Part shown: positions 1 through 8,080 of the stretch, piece after piece
Position numbering within the stretch: position 1 is the stretch's first letter
How the letters are laid out: each line of letters opens with the position of its first letter
Origin: Bin87 sp964347975
GTDB lineage: Bacteria; Chloroflexota; Dehalococcoidia; Lucifugimonadales; UBA3495
NCBI GenBank assembly: GCA_964347975.1
Contig: CAYGAY010000001.1
Location: 62,001 to 126,000 of the forward strand
Reading direction: 5' to 3'
Length of the DNA: 64,000 nucleotides
The notes under the pieces: generated by a model
Told to the model about the DNA's origin: nothing
The model's database searches: none
The model's input: only the letters and a program-made list of their open reading frames with translations
Program-made: the position numbers and the translations under genes

Positions 1-2
1 CG

Positions 3-959
3 TTCACCCAAATTGACGATGCTGAGAGCATGGGCATCGATACGGTGTGGCTGGCCGAGCATCACTTCAGCCCGGAGCGGGCCGTGCTGGCGTCGCCCAT
101 GGTCATCGCCAGCGCCATCGCGGCCCGCACCAGGCGCATCCGGACCGGGCTGGCAGTGCAGGTGCTGCCGCTGACCAACCCCTTGCGCGTGGCCGAGGAA
201 GCCGCGACCGTTGACCACATCAGCAAGGGGCGCTTCGAGTTCGGCATCGGGCGAAGTGGCCTCACCAAGTACTACCAAGGTTACAACATCCCCTATGCTG
301 AGAGCCGGCCCCGCTTTCTGGAGGCGCTGGAAATCATCATGCGGGCCTGGAGGAATGACGAGTTCTCATACGAAGGGCAGTTCCATTCTTACCAGGATGT
401 GGCGGTGGTTCCCAAGCCGTTCCAACAGCCCTACCCGCCGGTGCGCGTAGCGGTGGCCGGCGAGGACACCTTCCCTCTCATCGGCAAAATGGGGCACCCC
501 ATATTCGTGAGCGCCAATGCCGGGAGGGAACAGTTGAAGGCCCGCATCGCATCCTACGAGGAGGCCCGGGCCGCCGCCGGCCATAGCGGAACCGCCGACA
601 TTGCCGTGCGCGTCCCGGTGTACGCCGCGGCGACGACGGAGCGGGCGCACTCGGAACCGGAGGCCAGCGCGATGTCCGCGATCCAGTACGCCGCCGGCGA
701 GTTGGTGAAAACCGCCGCCAGCGAGGAGACCGCCCAGCGCATCCGCCAAACGGCCAACACTCCCTACTCCCAGGTGTTGCAGCAACGGGTGGTGTTTGGC
801 ACGCCGGCCGAGATCGTGGAGCGGTTCAAGGGCTACCAGGATGATTTCGGGGCCACCGGCGTAGTGATGGAGGTCAACTACGGCGGGCGCATCCCTTACG
901 ACCGGGTGAGGAATTCGTTGCGCCTGATCAGCGAGCAGGTGATGCCACACTTCAAGTAA
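3..959 (+). CDS. LLM-class flavin-dependent oxidoreductase, 5' partial
   Basis: Bacterial luciferase-like monooxygenase family (FMN- or F420-dependent TIM barrel). The frame is open to the left edge of the window, so the N-terminus is missing; the first ATG at 30 is internal because family-like sequence (TQIDDAESMG) precedes it. Visible family features are the AEHHF segment, the strand followed by TGLAVQVLPL, and GRFEFGIGRSG. The C-terminal part carries the usual TPAEIVERFKGYQDDFG segment where these proteins check cofactor-binding geometry. Substrate is not predictable. A second, only distantly similar LLM enzyme lies at 41506-42519. Family call is firm, reaction unknown. Confidence 0.88.
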   Translation, partial: FTQIDDAESMGIDTVWLAEHHFSPERAVLASPMVIASAIAARTRRIRTGLAVQVLPLTNPLRVAEEAATVDHISKGRFEFGIGRSGLTKYYQGYNIPYAESRPRFLEALEIIMRAWRNDEFSYEGQFHSYQDVAVVPKPFQQPYPPVRVAVAGEDTFPLIGKMGHPIFVSANAGREQLKARIASYEEARAAAGHSGTADIAVRVPVYAAATTERAHSEPEASAMSAIQYAAGELVKTAASEETAQRIRQTANTPYSQVLQQRVVFGTPAEIVERFKGYQDDFGATGVVMEVNYGGRIPYDRVRNSLRLISEQVMPHFK

Positions 960-969
960 CGGGCGGCAA

Positions 970-1701
970 TTAACGGGTCGGCGATCCGGCGGAAAGTTGG
1001 GACTCCCACCGGGAAGTCCGGTCGCTCATGTAGTCCAGCTCGGCCTGAAACCGGGCCAGCGCGTCGGCCAATTCGGCGCGGGCTTTTTTGACCTTCCGAT
1101 ACTCGCTCCAGACAGTCCACGCTGCCAAAGCGGGGCCGATGACGAGGCCCACGACGGAGACGGCGGTAAGGACGAAGCGCAAGCCGGCGGAGGCGGCGAT
1201 TGGGCCGGCCACGCCTCCGCCGGCGGATGCGAATCTGGGCATGAAAGTCACGGCGCGGGCGGCGACAGGCTGTACGAAGCGGATTATGGTACCGGAGGAA
1301 GTTTTCCAGATCGTGGAGGCGGCAAAGCCGGCGCCGTATCGGCCTACGATGATCGCCGAAGACCCGCCGGGGCGCTGATCGAGCAAAGCCGCTTTTTTGC
1401 GAAAGGGGAGCCGGGACAGCGCGCTGGACAAAACTCTGGACCGCAGGCTGCTCACCGGCTCCGGTTCCGGCCGGGGCTGGAGGGCGACCGGTAGGGGCGG
1501 TTCCGGCAAGCCCAGCTTGGCGCACAGTTCCAGCTGGCGTTCATATTGGCGCTGCACCGCCTGGACGTGCTGCTGTCGGGCCTCTTCCAGTTCCTGATGC
1601 AGCTGGGTCAGCTTGCGGTGGGCGCGCACCTTGCTGGCCGCCTGTATAGCAGCAGAGCCGCCGGCCAGGACGATGGGCAGGAGGATGACTGGCAATGGCA
1701 T
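970..1701 (-). CDS. Hypothetical membrane protein with coiled coils
   Basis: I do not recognise a family. The 243-residue product begins with a hydrophobic stretch (about residues 3-20), followed by a charged, heptad-like helix (about 25-60), a proline-rich PEPEP linker near residue 80, and a second long hydrophobic segment (about 175-198) followed by another charged helix. This suggests a membrane-anchored protein with two membrane segments and cytoplasmic coiled coils. It is convergent with the LLM gene, 10 bp away. The antisense frames here are shadows. Real-gene call rests on length, low-complexity-free composition and membrane topology. Confidence 0.6.
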   Translation of the reverse strand: MPLPVILLPIVLAGGSAAIQAASKVRAHRKLTQLHQELEEARQQHVQAVQRQYERQLELCAKLGLPEPPLPVALQPRPEPEPVSSLRSRVLSSALSRLPFRKKAALLDQRPGGSSAIIVGRYGAGFAASTIWKTSSGTIIRFVQPVAARAVTFMPRFASAGGGVAGPIAASAGLRFVLTAVSVVGLVIGPALAAWTVWSEYRKVKKARAELADALARFQAELDYMSDRTSRWESQLSAGSPTR

Positions 1702-1776
1702 GATAGTCAGTATTGGGAGTGTGGGTTTTGCTGGCTTAATTCTAAAGGACAGTTTAGCGTCCTGTACAGGGCGGAT

Positions 1777-1940
1777 GGGTTGTGAACTAGGACGATTGCA
1801 AAGTCATTCCATCATTCCGGCGAAAGCCGGAATCCAGAACATCTTTGCCCCATCAATGCCTATCGACTCCGGCTTTCGCCGTAGTGATGGTATGGGGCAA
1901 AGGCTGAAAGGCGACTTTGCAATCGTCCTGGGTTGTGAAC
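1777..1940. mobile_element. MITE-like palindromic element with flanking direct repeat
   Basis: A perfect 17-bp inverted repeat (AGGACGATTGCAAAGTC at 1789-1805, its complement at 1913-1929) bounds about 141 bp. Inside are nested imperfect palindromes, including the common ATTCCGGCGAAAGCCGGAAT type repeat near 1815 and a matching arm near 1868, and CTTTGCCCCAT paired with ATGGGGCAAAG. The sequence GGGTTGTGAAC occurs directly outside both ends (1777-1787 and 1930-1940), as expected of an 11-bp target duplication. No coding capacity is seen. The element lies between two genes on the minus strand. Confidence 0.65.
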
Positions 1941-1955
1941 GCAGCCTGGTTTGCC

Positions 1956-2399
1956 TTACCACCGTTGGCCGGGGAGGCGCTCCTGGAGAACCTCCCCGAA
2001 CAGGGTGAGCACCTGGTCGATTTGGAGGACGACGATGGCGCCCTGGCTGTCGGCCAGATAGCGTTCGTTGACCAAGCCGGATTGGAGCAGACGGTCGGTC
2101 ATTTCCTCGAAGACCGGGCCGTCGCGATAGACGTTGGCGGTGCAACGGAACTTCCAGCCGGCGTCCCGCTCGGCGTTGCGGAAGAGGACGATGGCCCTAG
2201 GGTTCTCCTCAATGTGGTCCAGCGGGTTGCGCCCGGTGCGGTCGCGGTAGATCAGCGTGTCATCGCCCACCGTCAATACGGTGCCGATGTAACCGCAGTT
2301 GGGCGTGCCGTCGGCGCCGGCCGTGCCGACGATGCACGGGTAACCGTCGTCCCTGGCGCGGTTGATCAGCTGGGCCATCTCTTCGGTCAACTGGATCAT
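1956..2399 (-). CDS. Pyridoxamine 5'-phosphate oxidase-family (FMN split-barrel) protein
   Basis: Small flavin-binding split-barrel protein of the PNPOx-like superfamily, 147 residues. The pattern PCIVGTAGADGTPNCGYIGTV followed later by RAIVLFRN and GWKFRCTANVY is that of PNPOx-like FMN proteins in which strands of the barrel pack against flavin. True PdxH activity is unlikely because these short relatives usually act as general oxidoreductases or flavin/heme binders. The start chosen is the ATG at 2399, which has an AGGAGG six bases upstream; a longer open frame upstream is not needed. Confidence 0.8.
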   Translation of the reverse strand: MIQLTEEMAQLINRARDDGYPCIVGTAGADGTPNCGYIGTVLTVGDDTLIYRDRTGRNPLDHIEENPRAIVLFRNAERDAGWKFRCTANVYRDGPVFEEMTDRLLQSGLVNERYLADSQGAIVVLQIDQVLTLFGEVLQERLPGQRW

Positions 2400-2458
2400 A
2401 TGGTTCCTCCTGGGGCCGAGATTGCCACGCTGCGTCGGAAATGACAAGGAAGGCACAG

Positions 2459-3574
2459 TTATGCCATGACGCGGCGGAAGTAGTCCAGGGCGTTGCCGCC
2501 GATGATCTTGAGGACGTCGGCGTCGGAATGGCCGCGGCGGATGAGGCCGCGGACGATGTTTTTGCCGTCGGCCGGCGACTCCAGGCCGTTGAGGTAGGGG
2601 GCCGGGAGTAGATCCGGGGTGCGGCCCAGCAGGACGCGGTGGAAGCCAACATGGTCGCCGACGGTGGTGTCGGTGCCGATGCCCACGTGGTCAACGCCGA
2701 CGAGGTTCACCATGTAGTCGTAATGGTCGAGGACACATTCGATGTCCTGTTCGGGGTCGTCGCTGAGGGAGTTGGGCACGGCGGTGATGCAAACCAGTCC
2801 GCCGTTGCGGGCGCAGGCCAGGAGTTCCTCGTCCTTGCGCGTGCGACCGTTGGGACGCAGGGTGTAGGAGGCGTTGTGGCTGAACACGGTGGGCGCGCGG
2901 GAGATTTCGATGGCGTCCATGGCGGTGGGGGTAGAGGCGTGGGACAGGTCTACCGCCATGCCCAGGTCGTTCATGCGGTGGACGACTTGGACGCCGAAGT
3001 CGCTGAGGCCGCCGGGGTTGCGCTCGGTCTGCCCGTCGCCGATGAAGTTGCGACGGTTGTAGGTGATGCCGGCCAGACGCACGCCCATGCCGTAGAGCGC
3101 GTCCACCCGCTCGATGCGGTTGCCGATGGCCAGGTGTTCCAGGGTGGGCAGGAAGCCGATCCTGCCCTGCTGGCGGGCGGACAGGATTTCGTCGGCGTTG
3201 GTGACCCGGACCACGTTGTCCTGCTGGGCCACGTCGGCCAGCATACCGCCCACCTCGGCGGCGATGTCTTCATATTCCATGAAGGACATATCCGTCGTGC
3301 TCTTGAACCCGCTGAAAGCGCTGGCCGTGGTCACCGTGGACCACCCGCCGGCGTGCACGGCCTGGTAACCGTAGTGATAGCGGTCGTTGGTACGAAGGAA
3401 CTCGATGAACCGGTCCATGTCGTCGGGCAGCACGAAAGGGTGCTGGTGGACGTCGATCATCACGGCCTGGTCCATGATGCGCTGGAAACGGGTCTCCTCG
3501 TCGCGGTCCAGGGGCACGGTGGACGAAGGTACGCGGTCCACCTGGCGGGCCAGGGGTATGCCGGGGGTAGTCAT
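2459..3574 (-). CDS. Membrane dipeptidase, peptidase family M19
   Basis: Zinc-dependent renal-dipeptidase-type hydrolase, 371 residues, expected to cleave dipeptides or related amides. Seen: the N-terminal metal motif IDVHQHP (DxHxH-like), a central SHAS segment preceded by MAVDLSHAS, a VFSHNAS histidine segment, and GVDHVGIGTD near the C-terminus, all in family order. The start is the ATG at 3574 with GGAGG seven bases upstream; the frame is open further but the extra sequence is not family-like. It follows no overlapping partner and is transcribed away from the S9 peptidase gene. Confidence 0.9.
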   Translation of the reverse strand: MTTPGIPLARQVDRVPSSTVPLDRDEETRFQRIMDQAVMIDVHQHPFVLPDDMDRFIEFLRTNDRYHYGYQAVHAGGWSTVTTASAFSGFKSTTDMSFMEYEDIAAEVGGMLADVAQQDNVVRVTNADEILSARQQGRIGFLPTLEHLAIGNRIERVDALYGMGVRLAGITYNRRNFIGDGQTERNPGGLSDFGVQVVHRMNDLGMAVDLSHASTPTAMDAIEISRAPTVFSHNASYTLRPNGRTRKDEELLACARNGGLVCITAVPNSLSDDPEQDIECVLDHYDYMVNLVGVDHVGIGTDTTVGDHVGFHRVLLGRTPDLLPAPYLNGLESPADGKNIVRGLIRRGHSDADVLKIIGGNALDYFRRVMA

Positions 3575-3800
3575 TGGGGGGCCTCCGGTGGTGTGGATTG
3601 CCAGTGGTGGGCCAAGTATAGACCCACGCGGTGGATGCGGCAAAACAGCATTTCGAGGATGGTGAACGGCCCACCTGATGACTCCTGCGTTACTGCGAGG
3701 GAAGAGTGGCGTGGCAGTGTACGGGTTTTCCTCCTTCGCCCGCCTGCGGCGAGCGTGGAATGTCAGGTTAAAGTGGGTGTGTATGAGCTGCGGAACTTTC

Positions 3801-3830
3801 ATGACAATTGGGAGTCGGCGAATGTATGAT
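3801..3830 (+). promoter_or_regulatory. Candidate promoter for the S9 peptidase gene
   Basis: ATGACA (3801-3806) and TATGAT (3825-3830) are separated by 18 bp. A transcript would begin near 3837, downstream of the ATG at 3826, which supports the TTG at 3868 as the translation start. The rest of the 293-bp divergent gap (3575-3867) holds only a weak CGCC/GGCG palindrome near 3740 and nothing else I can name. Confidence 0.4.
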
Positions 3831-3867
3831 ACGTGGGATTGACCTTTTCGTCCCTGGAGATTTCACC

Positions 3868-5808
3868 TTGACTACCGCCAATCCCGTTGTCGCGCCCTAT
3901 GGTTCGTGGCGCTCCCCCATTACTGCCGATGCCATTGTGGCGGAATCGATCGGCATCAGCAGCGTTGCCATCGACGGGGAGGCCATACTGTGGACCGAGT
4001 CCCGTCCTGCGGAGGGCGGACGTTACGTTATCGTCCGTCGGGGATCGGACGGCGCGGTGTCCGACGTCAATCCGCCGCCGTTCAATGCGCGGACTCGGGT
4101 CCATGAGTACGGCGGCGGCGCGTGGATTGCCGATGGCGGCACGGTGTGGTTCTCCAACTTCGACGACCAGCGCATCTACCGACTGGAGGAGGACGGAGAA
4201 CCGCAGGCGATCACGCCCGACGCTCCGCTGCGTTACGCTGATGCCGTGCTGGACCGCGCTCGCAACCGCCTCGTCTGTGTCCGAGAAGACCATTCCGACC
4301 CCGACAACATCATCAACGCCATCGCCGCCGTGCCGGCCGACGGAGTTGGGGAGCAGACGGTGTTGTTCGACGGGTGGGACTTCGTTTCGTCACCCCGGTT
4401 GAGTCCCGACGGCGGCACGCTGGCGTGGCTGTCGTGGAACCATCCCAATATGCCATGGGACGGGACCCACCTGTGGACGGCCCCGGCGCTTGACGACGGA
4501 GGGCTGGGCGAGGCGACGCTGGTGGCCGGCGGCGAAAGCGTGTCCGTCTATCAGCCGGAATGGTCGCCGGATGGCGTACTGCATTATGTGTCCGATGAAT
4601 CGGGCTGGTGGAATCTGTATCGTAATACAGACAGCGGCCCACAGCCGCTTTACCCGGATGACGGGGAATACGGCCGGCCCCAGTGGGTTTTTGCCAGCCA
4701 TACCTACGGGTTCGCCGGGAATGGCGATATTGTGTGCGCGGTGAACCGGCGGGGCGCCTGGTCACTCAATTCGCTCAACCCGGACACCGGGACGCTGACG
4801 CTGCTGAATGTGCCGGCCGGGGAGATGGGCCGGGGTGACCTGGCGGTGTCGGCCGATACCGTCGTGGTGATTGCGGGGGACGCTGGGAGGACGCTTTCGC
4901 TGATGCGGGTGAACCGGCGCGACGGGAGTTGGGAGACGCTACGGCAATCGGCCACCGTGGCCGTGCCGGCGGAGTACATATCGCCGGCGCAAACCATTGA
5001 GTTTCCGTCCACCGACGGCCGGCCGGCCTATGCCCTGTACTATGCGCCCCGCAATCCGGCCTACCGGGCGCCGGCCGAGGAGTCGCCGCCGCTGCTGACG
5101 CTGAGCCACGGCGGGCCGACGGGAGCGGCTTCAAGGGCGCTGGATCTGTCGGTGCAGTATTGGACCAGCCGGGGTTTTGCCGTGGTGGACGTGAACTATG
5201 GCGGCAGCGTGGGCTACGGGCGGGCCTACCGGCAGCTGCTCAACGGGAATTGGGGCGTCGTTGACGTGGACGACTGCGCCAACGCCGCGCTGCACCTGGT
5301 GCATCAGGGCCGGGCCGACGGTTCACGACTGGCGATCCGAGGCGGCAGCGCCGGGGGTTACACGACGCTGGCGGCGTTGGCCTTTCGCAATGTATTCGCC
5401 GCAGGGGCAAGCTACTACGGCGTATCCGACCTGACCGCGCTGGCCGCCGACACGCACAAGTTCGAGTCGCGGTATCTCGACGGGCTGGTGGCTCCGTATC
5501 CTGAGGGAGCCGATACCTACCGGCTCCGCTCACCAATCAATCACACCGACGGATTGTCGTGCCCCATAATCCTATTGCAGGGTTTGGAGGATCGCATCGT
5601 GCCGCCCAACCAGGCCGAGCTGATGTTCGACGCGGTGCGGGCCAAGGGCCTGCCCTGCGCGTATCTCCCCTTTGAGGGGGAGCAGCACGGGTTCCGCCGG
5701 GCCGAGAATATCAAGCGCGCGCTGGAGGCGGAGTTGTATTTCTACTCACGGGTGTTCGGGTTTGAATTGGCGGATGCCGTGGAGCCGGTGGATATTGAGA
5801 ATTTGTGA
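3868..5808 (+). CDS. S9 family prolyl oligopeptidase-like peptidase
   Basis: Serine peptidase with an N-terminal beta-propeller (about residues 20-370, with repeated SPDG/WSPDG blades) and a C-terminal alpha/beta-hydrolase domain. The catalytic triad is visible: Ser494 in GGSAGGY, Asp575 in LEDRIV and His607 in GEQHGF. Acylaminoacyl-/oligopeptidase activity on short peptides is expected; there is no signal peptide. Start is taken as TTG 3868 with GGAG upstream and a promoter that excludes the earlier ATGs at 3808 and 3826; the mature start then reads TTANPVVAPYG. Length (646) is normal for the family. Confidence 0.92.
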   Translation: MTTANPVVAPYGSWRSPITADAIVAESIGISSVAIDGEAILWTESRPAEGGRYVIVRRGSDGAVSDVNPPPFNARTRVHEYGGGAWIADGGTVWFSNFDDQRIYRLEEDGEPQAITPDAPLRYADAVLDRARNRLVCVREDHSDPDNIINAIAAVPADGVGEQTVLFDGWDFVSSPRLSPDGGTLAWLSWNHPNMPWDGTHLWTAPALDDGGLGEATLVAGGESVSVYQPEWSPDGVLHYVSDESGWWNLYRNTDSGPQPLYPDDGEYGRPQWVFASHTYGFAGNGDIVCAVNRRGAWSLNSLNPDTGTLTLLNVPAGEMGRGDLAVSADTVVVIAGDAGRTLSLMRVNRRDGSWETLRQSATVAVPAEYISPAQTIEFPSTDGRPAYALYYAPRNPAYRAPAEESPPLLTLSHGGPTGAASRALDLSVQYWTSRGFAVVDVNYGGSVGYGRAYRQLLNGNWGVVDVDDCANAALHLVHQGRADGSRLAIRGGSAGGYTTLAALAFRNVFAAGASYYGVSDLTALAADTHKFESRYLDGLVAPYPEGADTYRLRSPINHTDGLSCPIILLQGLEDRIVPPNQAELMFDAVRAKGLPCAYLPFEGEQHGFRRAENIKRALEAELYFYSRVFGFELADAVEPVDIENL

Positions 5809-5899
5809 GCGGATGCCAGGCAATTCATCAGAGTTCGGTACAAAAGTGGGCAAGCCAAAAGTGACCGCTGCGGCGAGAGGGCGGGGAAACACGCCATGG

Positions 5900-7084
5900 T
5901 CAGTAGGCGGCCCGCAGCACTTCGATGATCGGGCCGGCGTCGGTGACGGGCTTGGGGTTGGAGCTGAGGCTGCGGTCCTGCAGGGTAGCCGTAGCGATGT
6001 ATTCCAGGCCATCCTCGGGAACTCCCACTTCTCGCAACGTGCGCGGCAATTCCAGGTGACGGCATAGCTGGTCCACGGCATCGGCGGCGGCGAGGCCGGC
6101 CTCCTCGTCGGTCATGGCGCTACTGGCAACGCCGATGGCCTCGGCGATGAGGCGCTGGCGGGCGGCGCAGGCGTCCAGGTTGTAGCGCATGGTGTGGGGC
6201 AGCAGGATGGCGTTGGCCTCGCCGTGGGGCACATCGTAAAGCCCGCCGACATGGTGGCAGGTGGCGGTGTTCAGGCCCAGGCCGCCGAAAGATGCCAGGG
6301 AGGCCATGGCGCAGGCGGTTTTGGTGGCGAGAAGTGTGTCGATGTCGCCGTCCTTGCAGTGGGGCAGGTTTTCAAAGAGCAGGCGGATGGCGTGGAGGGC
6401 CATCCCGTCTCCGATAGGATTGTGCCCGGTGGAATAGACGGTTTCGATGGCGATGCGGAGCTGTCCGATGGCGGTGGACACCAGGATGCGCAGCGGTGTG
6501 GTTGCCAACGCCTGACCGTCGATTATCACGGTGTGATGGGTTACGCCATCGCCGGCGATGCTGAGCTTGCGCCCCTGCCGGTGATCGGTGATGCCGCCCC
6601 CGCCACGGCTGAACTCAGCGCAACCCATGGTGGTGGGGACGCTGAGGATAGGCAGCTTAGGCGAAGGGGTGGGCGGAATTGTTATCTTGTCCGGCGGCTC
6701 GAAGATGATGGCGTAGTCGCGGATGTCGCCGCCCTCGGCCAGAAGGGTCGCGATGGCCTTGGTGGTGTCGTGGGTGCTGCCGCCGCCGACGCTGATGAAG
6801 ATGTCGGGCTGCGTTTCCTGGGCCAGGGCCGCGCCGGCTTCCACGGTATCCACGGGCGAATGGGGCTGGACGCCGGAGTAGGCGCCCACGTAGCGGGAGC
6901 CCAAGGCTTCCTGCACCCGGGGCACCACATCGCAAGCGGCCAGGATGGTGGGGCCGCAGGTGATCATGGCGCGTCCGGCGCCGAGGCTGTCCACCACGGA
7001 TGGCAGATCGTTGATGGCGGTTTCGGAGCAGATGATATCCTGATGGAGGGGGTTGTAGCGGTATTGAAGGGCGCTGGCGGGCAT
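5900..7084 (-). CDS. Iron-containing alcohol dehydrogenase family protein
   Basis: NAD(P)-dependent, metal-containing dehydrogenase of 394 residues, related to maleylacetate reductases and lactaldehyde/1,3-propanediol-type enzymes. The nucleotide-binding GGGSTHDTTKA motif (GGGS family signature), PTTMGCAEFS, and a HHVGGLYDVPHGEANA metal-binding segment with HxxxxxxH-type histidines are present in order. Start is the ATG at 7084 with GGAGG seven bases upstream. The frame is open for 57 more codons, but that upstream sequence is a DUF2283 remnant, not part of this enzyme. Substrate unknown. Confidence 0.88.
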   Translation of the reverse strand: MPASALQYRYNPLHQDIICSETAINDLPSVVDSLGAGRAMITCGPTILAACDVVPRVQEALGSRYVGAYSGVQPHSPVDTVEAGAALAQETQPDIFISVGGGSTHDTTKAIATLLAEGGDIRDYAIIFEPPDKITIPPTPSPKLPILSVPTTMGCAEFSRGGGGITDHRQGRKLSIAGDGVTHHTVIIDGQALATTPLRILVSTAIGQLRIAIETVYSTGHNPIGDGMALHAIRLLFENLPHCKDGDIDTLLATKTACAMASLASFGGLGLNTATCHHVGGLYDVPHGEANAILLPHTMRYNLDACAARQRLIAEAIGVASSAMTDEEAGLAAADAVDQLCRHLELPRTLREVGVPEDGLEYIATATLQDRSLSSNPKPVTDAGPIIEVLRAAY

Positions 7085-7090
7085 GGTGGA

Positions 7091-7386
7091 GCCTCCGGGG
7101 CCGGTTGTCAGGCCGGGGATTTGGTCGTAGGCAAAGTCGGGGATATCGATGCGCTGGCTGGCGTGCTCAATGGTGATGGCGCAGAGGCGGCCGGTCTCGT
7201 CCAGATCGAGCAGAGTGCTCTCATCCCACTCGCGAGTTCCGCAATCGGCGTCCATCGTCGGATACGCCCGTCTTGTTGCAATTCTCCCCTGGCCGGGGCG
7301 TCAGCCACCCGCTGAATCCAGTCCAAAGAAATAAAGGCACGATCGGGGCGATGGCGGGTGGAATGAAAGTAGTCGGTGGATCTCAC
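7091..7386 (-). pseudogene. Fused remnant of a DUF4258-DUF2283 toxin-antitoxin-type pair
   Basis: Reading from a GTG at 7386, the peptide STDYFHSTRHRPDRAFI...WIQRV...DGRIRRW matches the N-terminal half of DUF4258 proteins. At 7233/7234 the similarity jumps frame and changes family: REWDESTLLDLDETGR...IEHASQRIDIPDF is the C-terminal part of a DUF2283 protein, and it then runs without a stop into the alcohol dehydrogenase frame. The two families are commonly adjacent genes. The simplest reading is an internal deletion plus a frameshift. The rest of the gap to the NotI-like gene (7387-7558) holds nothing recognisable. Confidence 0.6.
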
Positions 7387-7558
7387 AGGACATTTATGTC
7401 CGGCAGCGGTGGGATGATCTAAAACCCCTTTCTCCCTGTGCAGTTGGGTCCATTTTACAAGATCTGCGGAACAACGTGGCCGCCTCTTGCCTCCATGGGC
7501 CGACAAGTCGCCAACCGGCATGGCGCGACTTATACGGGAGTGAAAACGGTTGCGTCAG

Positions 7559-8080
7559 TCATTCGCGATTCCAATGTTCGGCGGTCATTTTCCAATTTAT
7601 GCCGAAGGGCTTGGTGTTGCTCTCTTCGTCGTCGTTTCGGGGAACGCCAAGATTGCGCAACGTCCGCTGGCACTCCGGCCAGACGGCTCCCGTAGTATCC
7701 AATGTCTGCAATTCTATTCCTACGAAATCCCTGGCTTTACCATCCCGCGCTGACACCGGGAAATAGTCAACGCTGCCGCCAGGCGCCGACACTTCAGCGA
7801 CGAGGCGCAACTCGTTGCCAGGCTCGTGGCTCACCAATAATTGTAAGCAGTCAATGAAGATTTGCCGGCGGTCCAGCAGCCTCGCTGGGCAGATGACCAA
7901 AAGGCCATCGCGTCGCCCGTAGTTAACGGCGCAAGTGCCTATGGACACGTCGGGCGCGCTCTTCCGCACTTTATAGCGCCGGTTATCGATATATGGACAA
8001 CGTTGCTCGGCAACTATATCGCGCCAACCGGTTAACGTGGGTGTTACCGGGTTGCCGAAAAGCTCAGCTACGGAACTCAT
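7559..8080 (-). CDS. NotI-like type II restriction endonuclease, C-terminally shortened
   Basis: Resembles the NotI/EagI family in its first 170 residues: AELFG start, CPY, GTCAV and VICP cysteines that could hold the structural iron, and a putative catalytic core with Asp in SVDYF and GIELQTLD (E-x-Q as in NotI). The protein stops at 173 residues, just after INWKMTAEH, while relatives run to roughly 300-380 residues with a C-terminal part beyond this point. It is probably a truncated, possibly inactive nuclease. The ATG overlaps the stop of the methyltransferase gene by four bases (ATGA). Confidence 0.62.
   Translation of the reverse strand: MSSVAELFGNPVTPTLTGWRDIVAEQRCPYIDNRRYKVRKSAPDVSIGTCAVNYGRRDGLLVICPARLLDRRQIFIDCLQLLVSHEPGNELRLVAEVSAPGGSVDYFPVSARDGKARDFVGIELQTLDTTGAVWPECQRTLRNLGVPRNDDEESNTKPFGINWKMTAEHWNRE

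Noticed and set aside
2639..3829. A 396-codon plus-strand ORF opposite the M19 dipeptidase
   Set aside because: Shadow of the dipeptidase; rich in Val/His/Gly repeats from the antisense strand.
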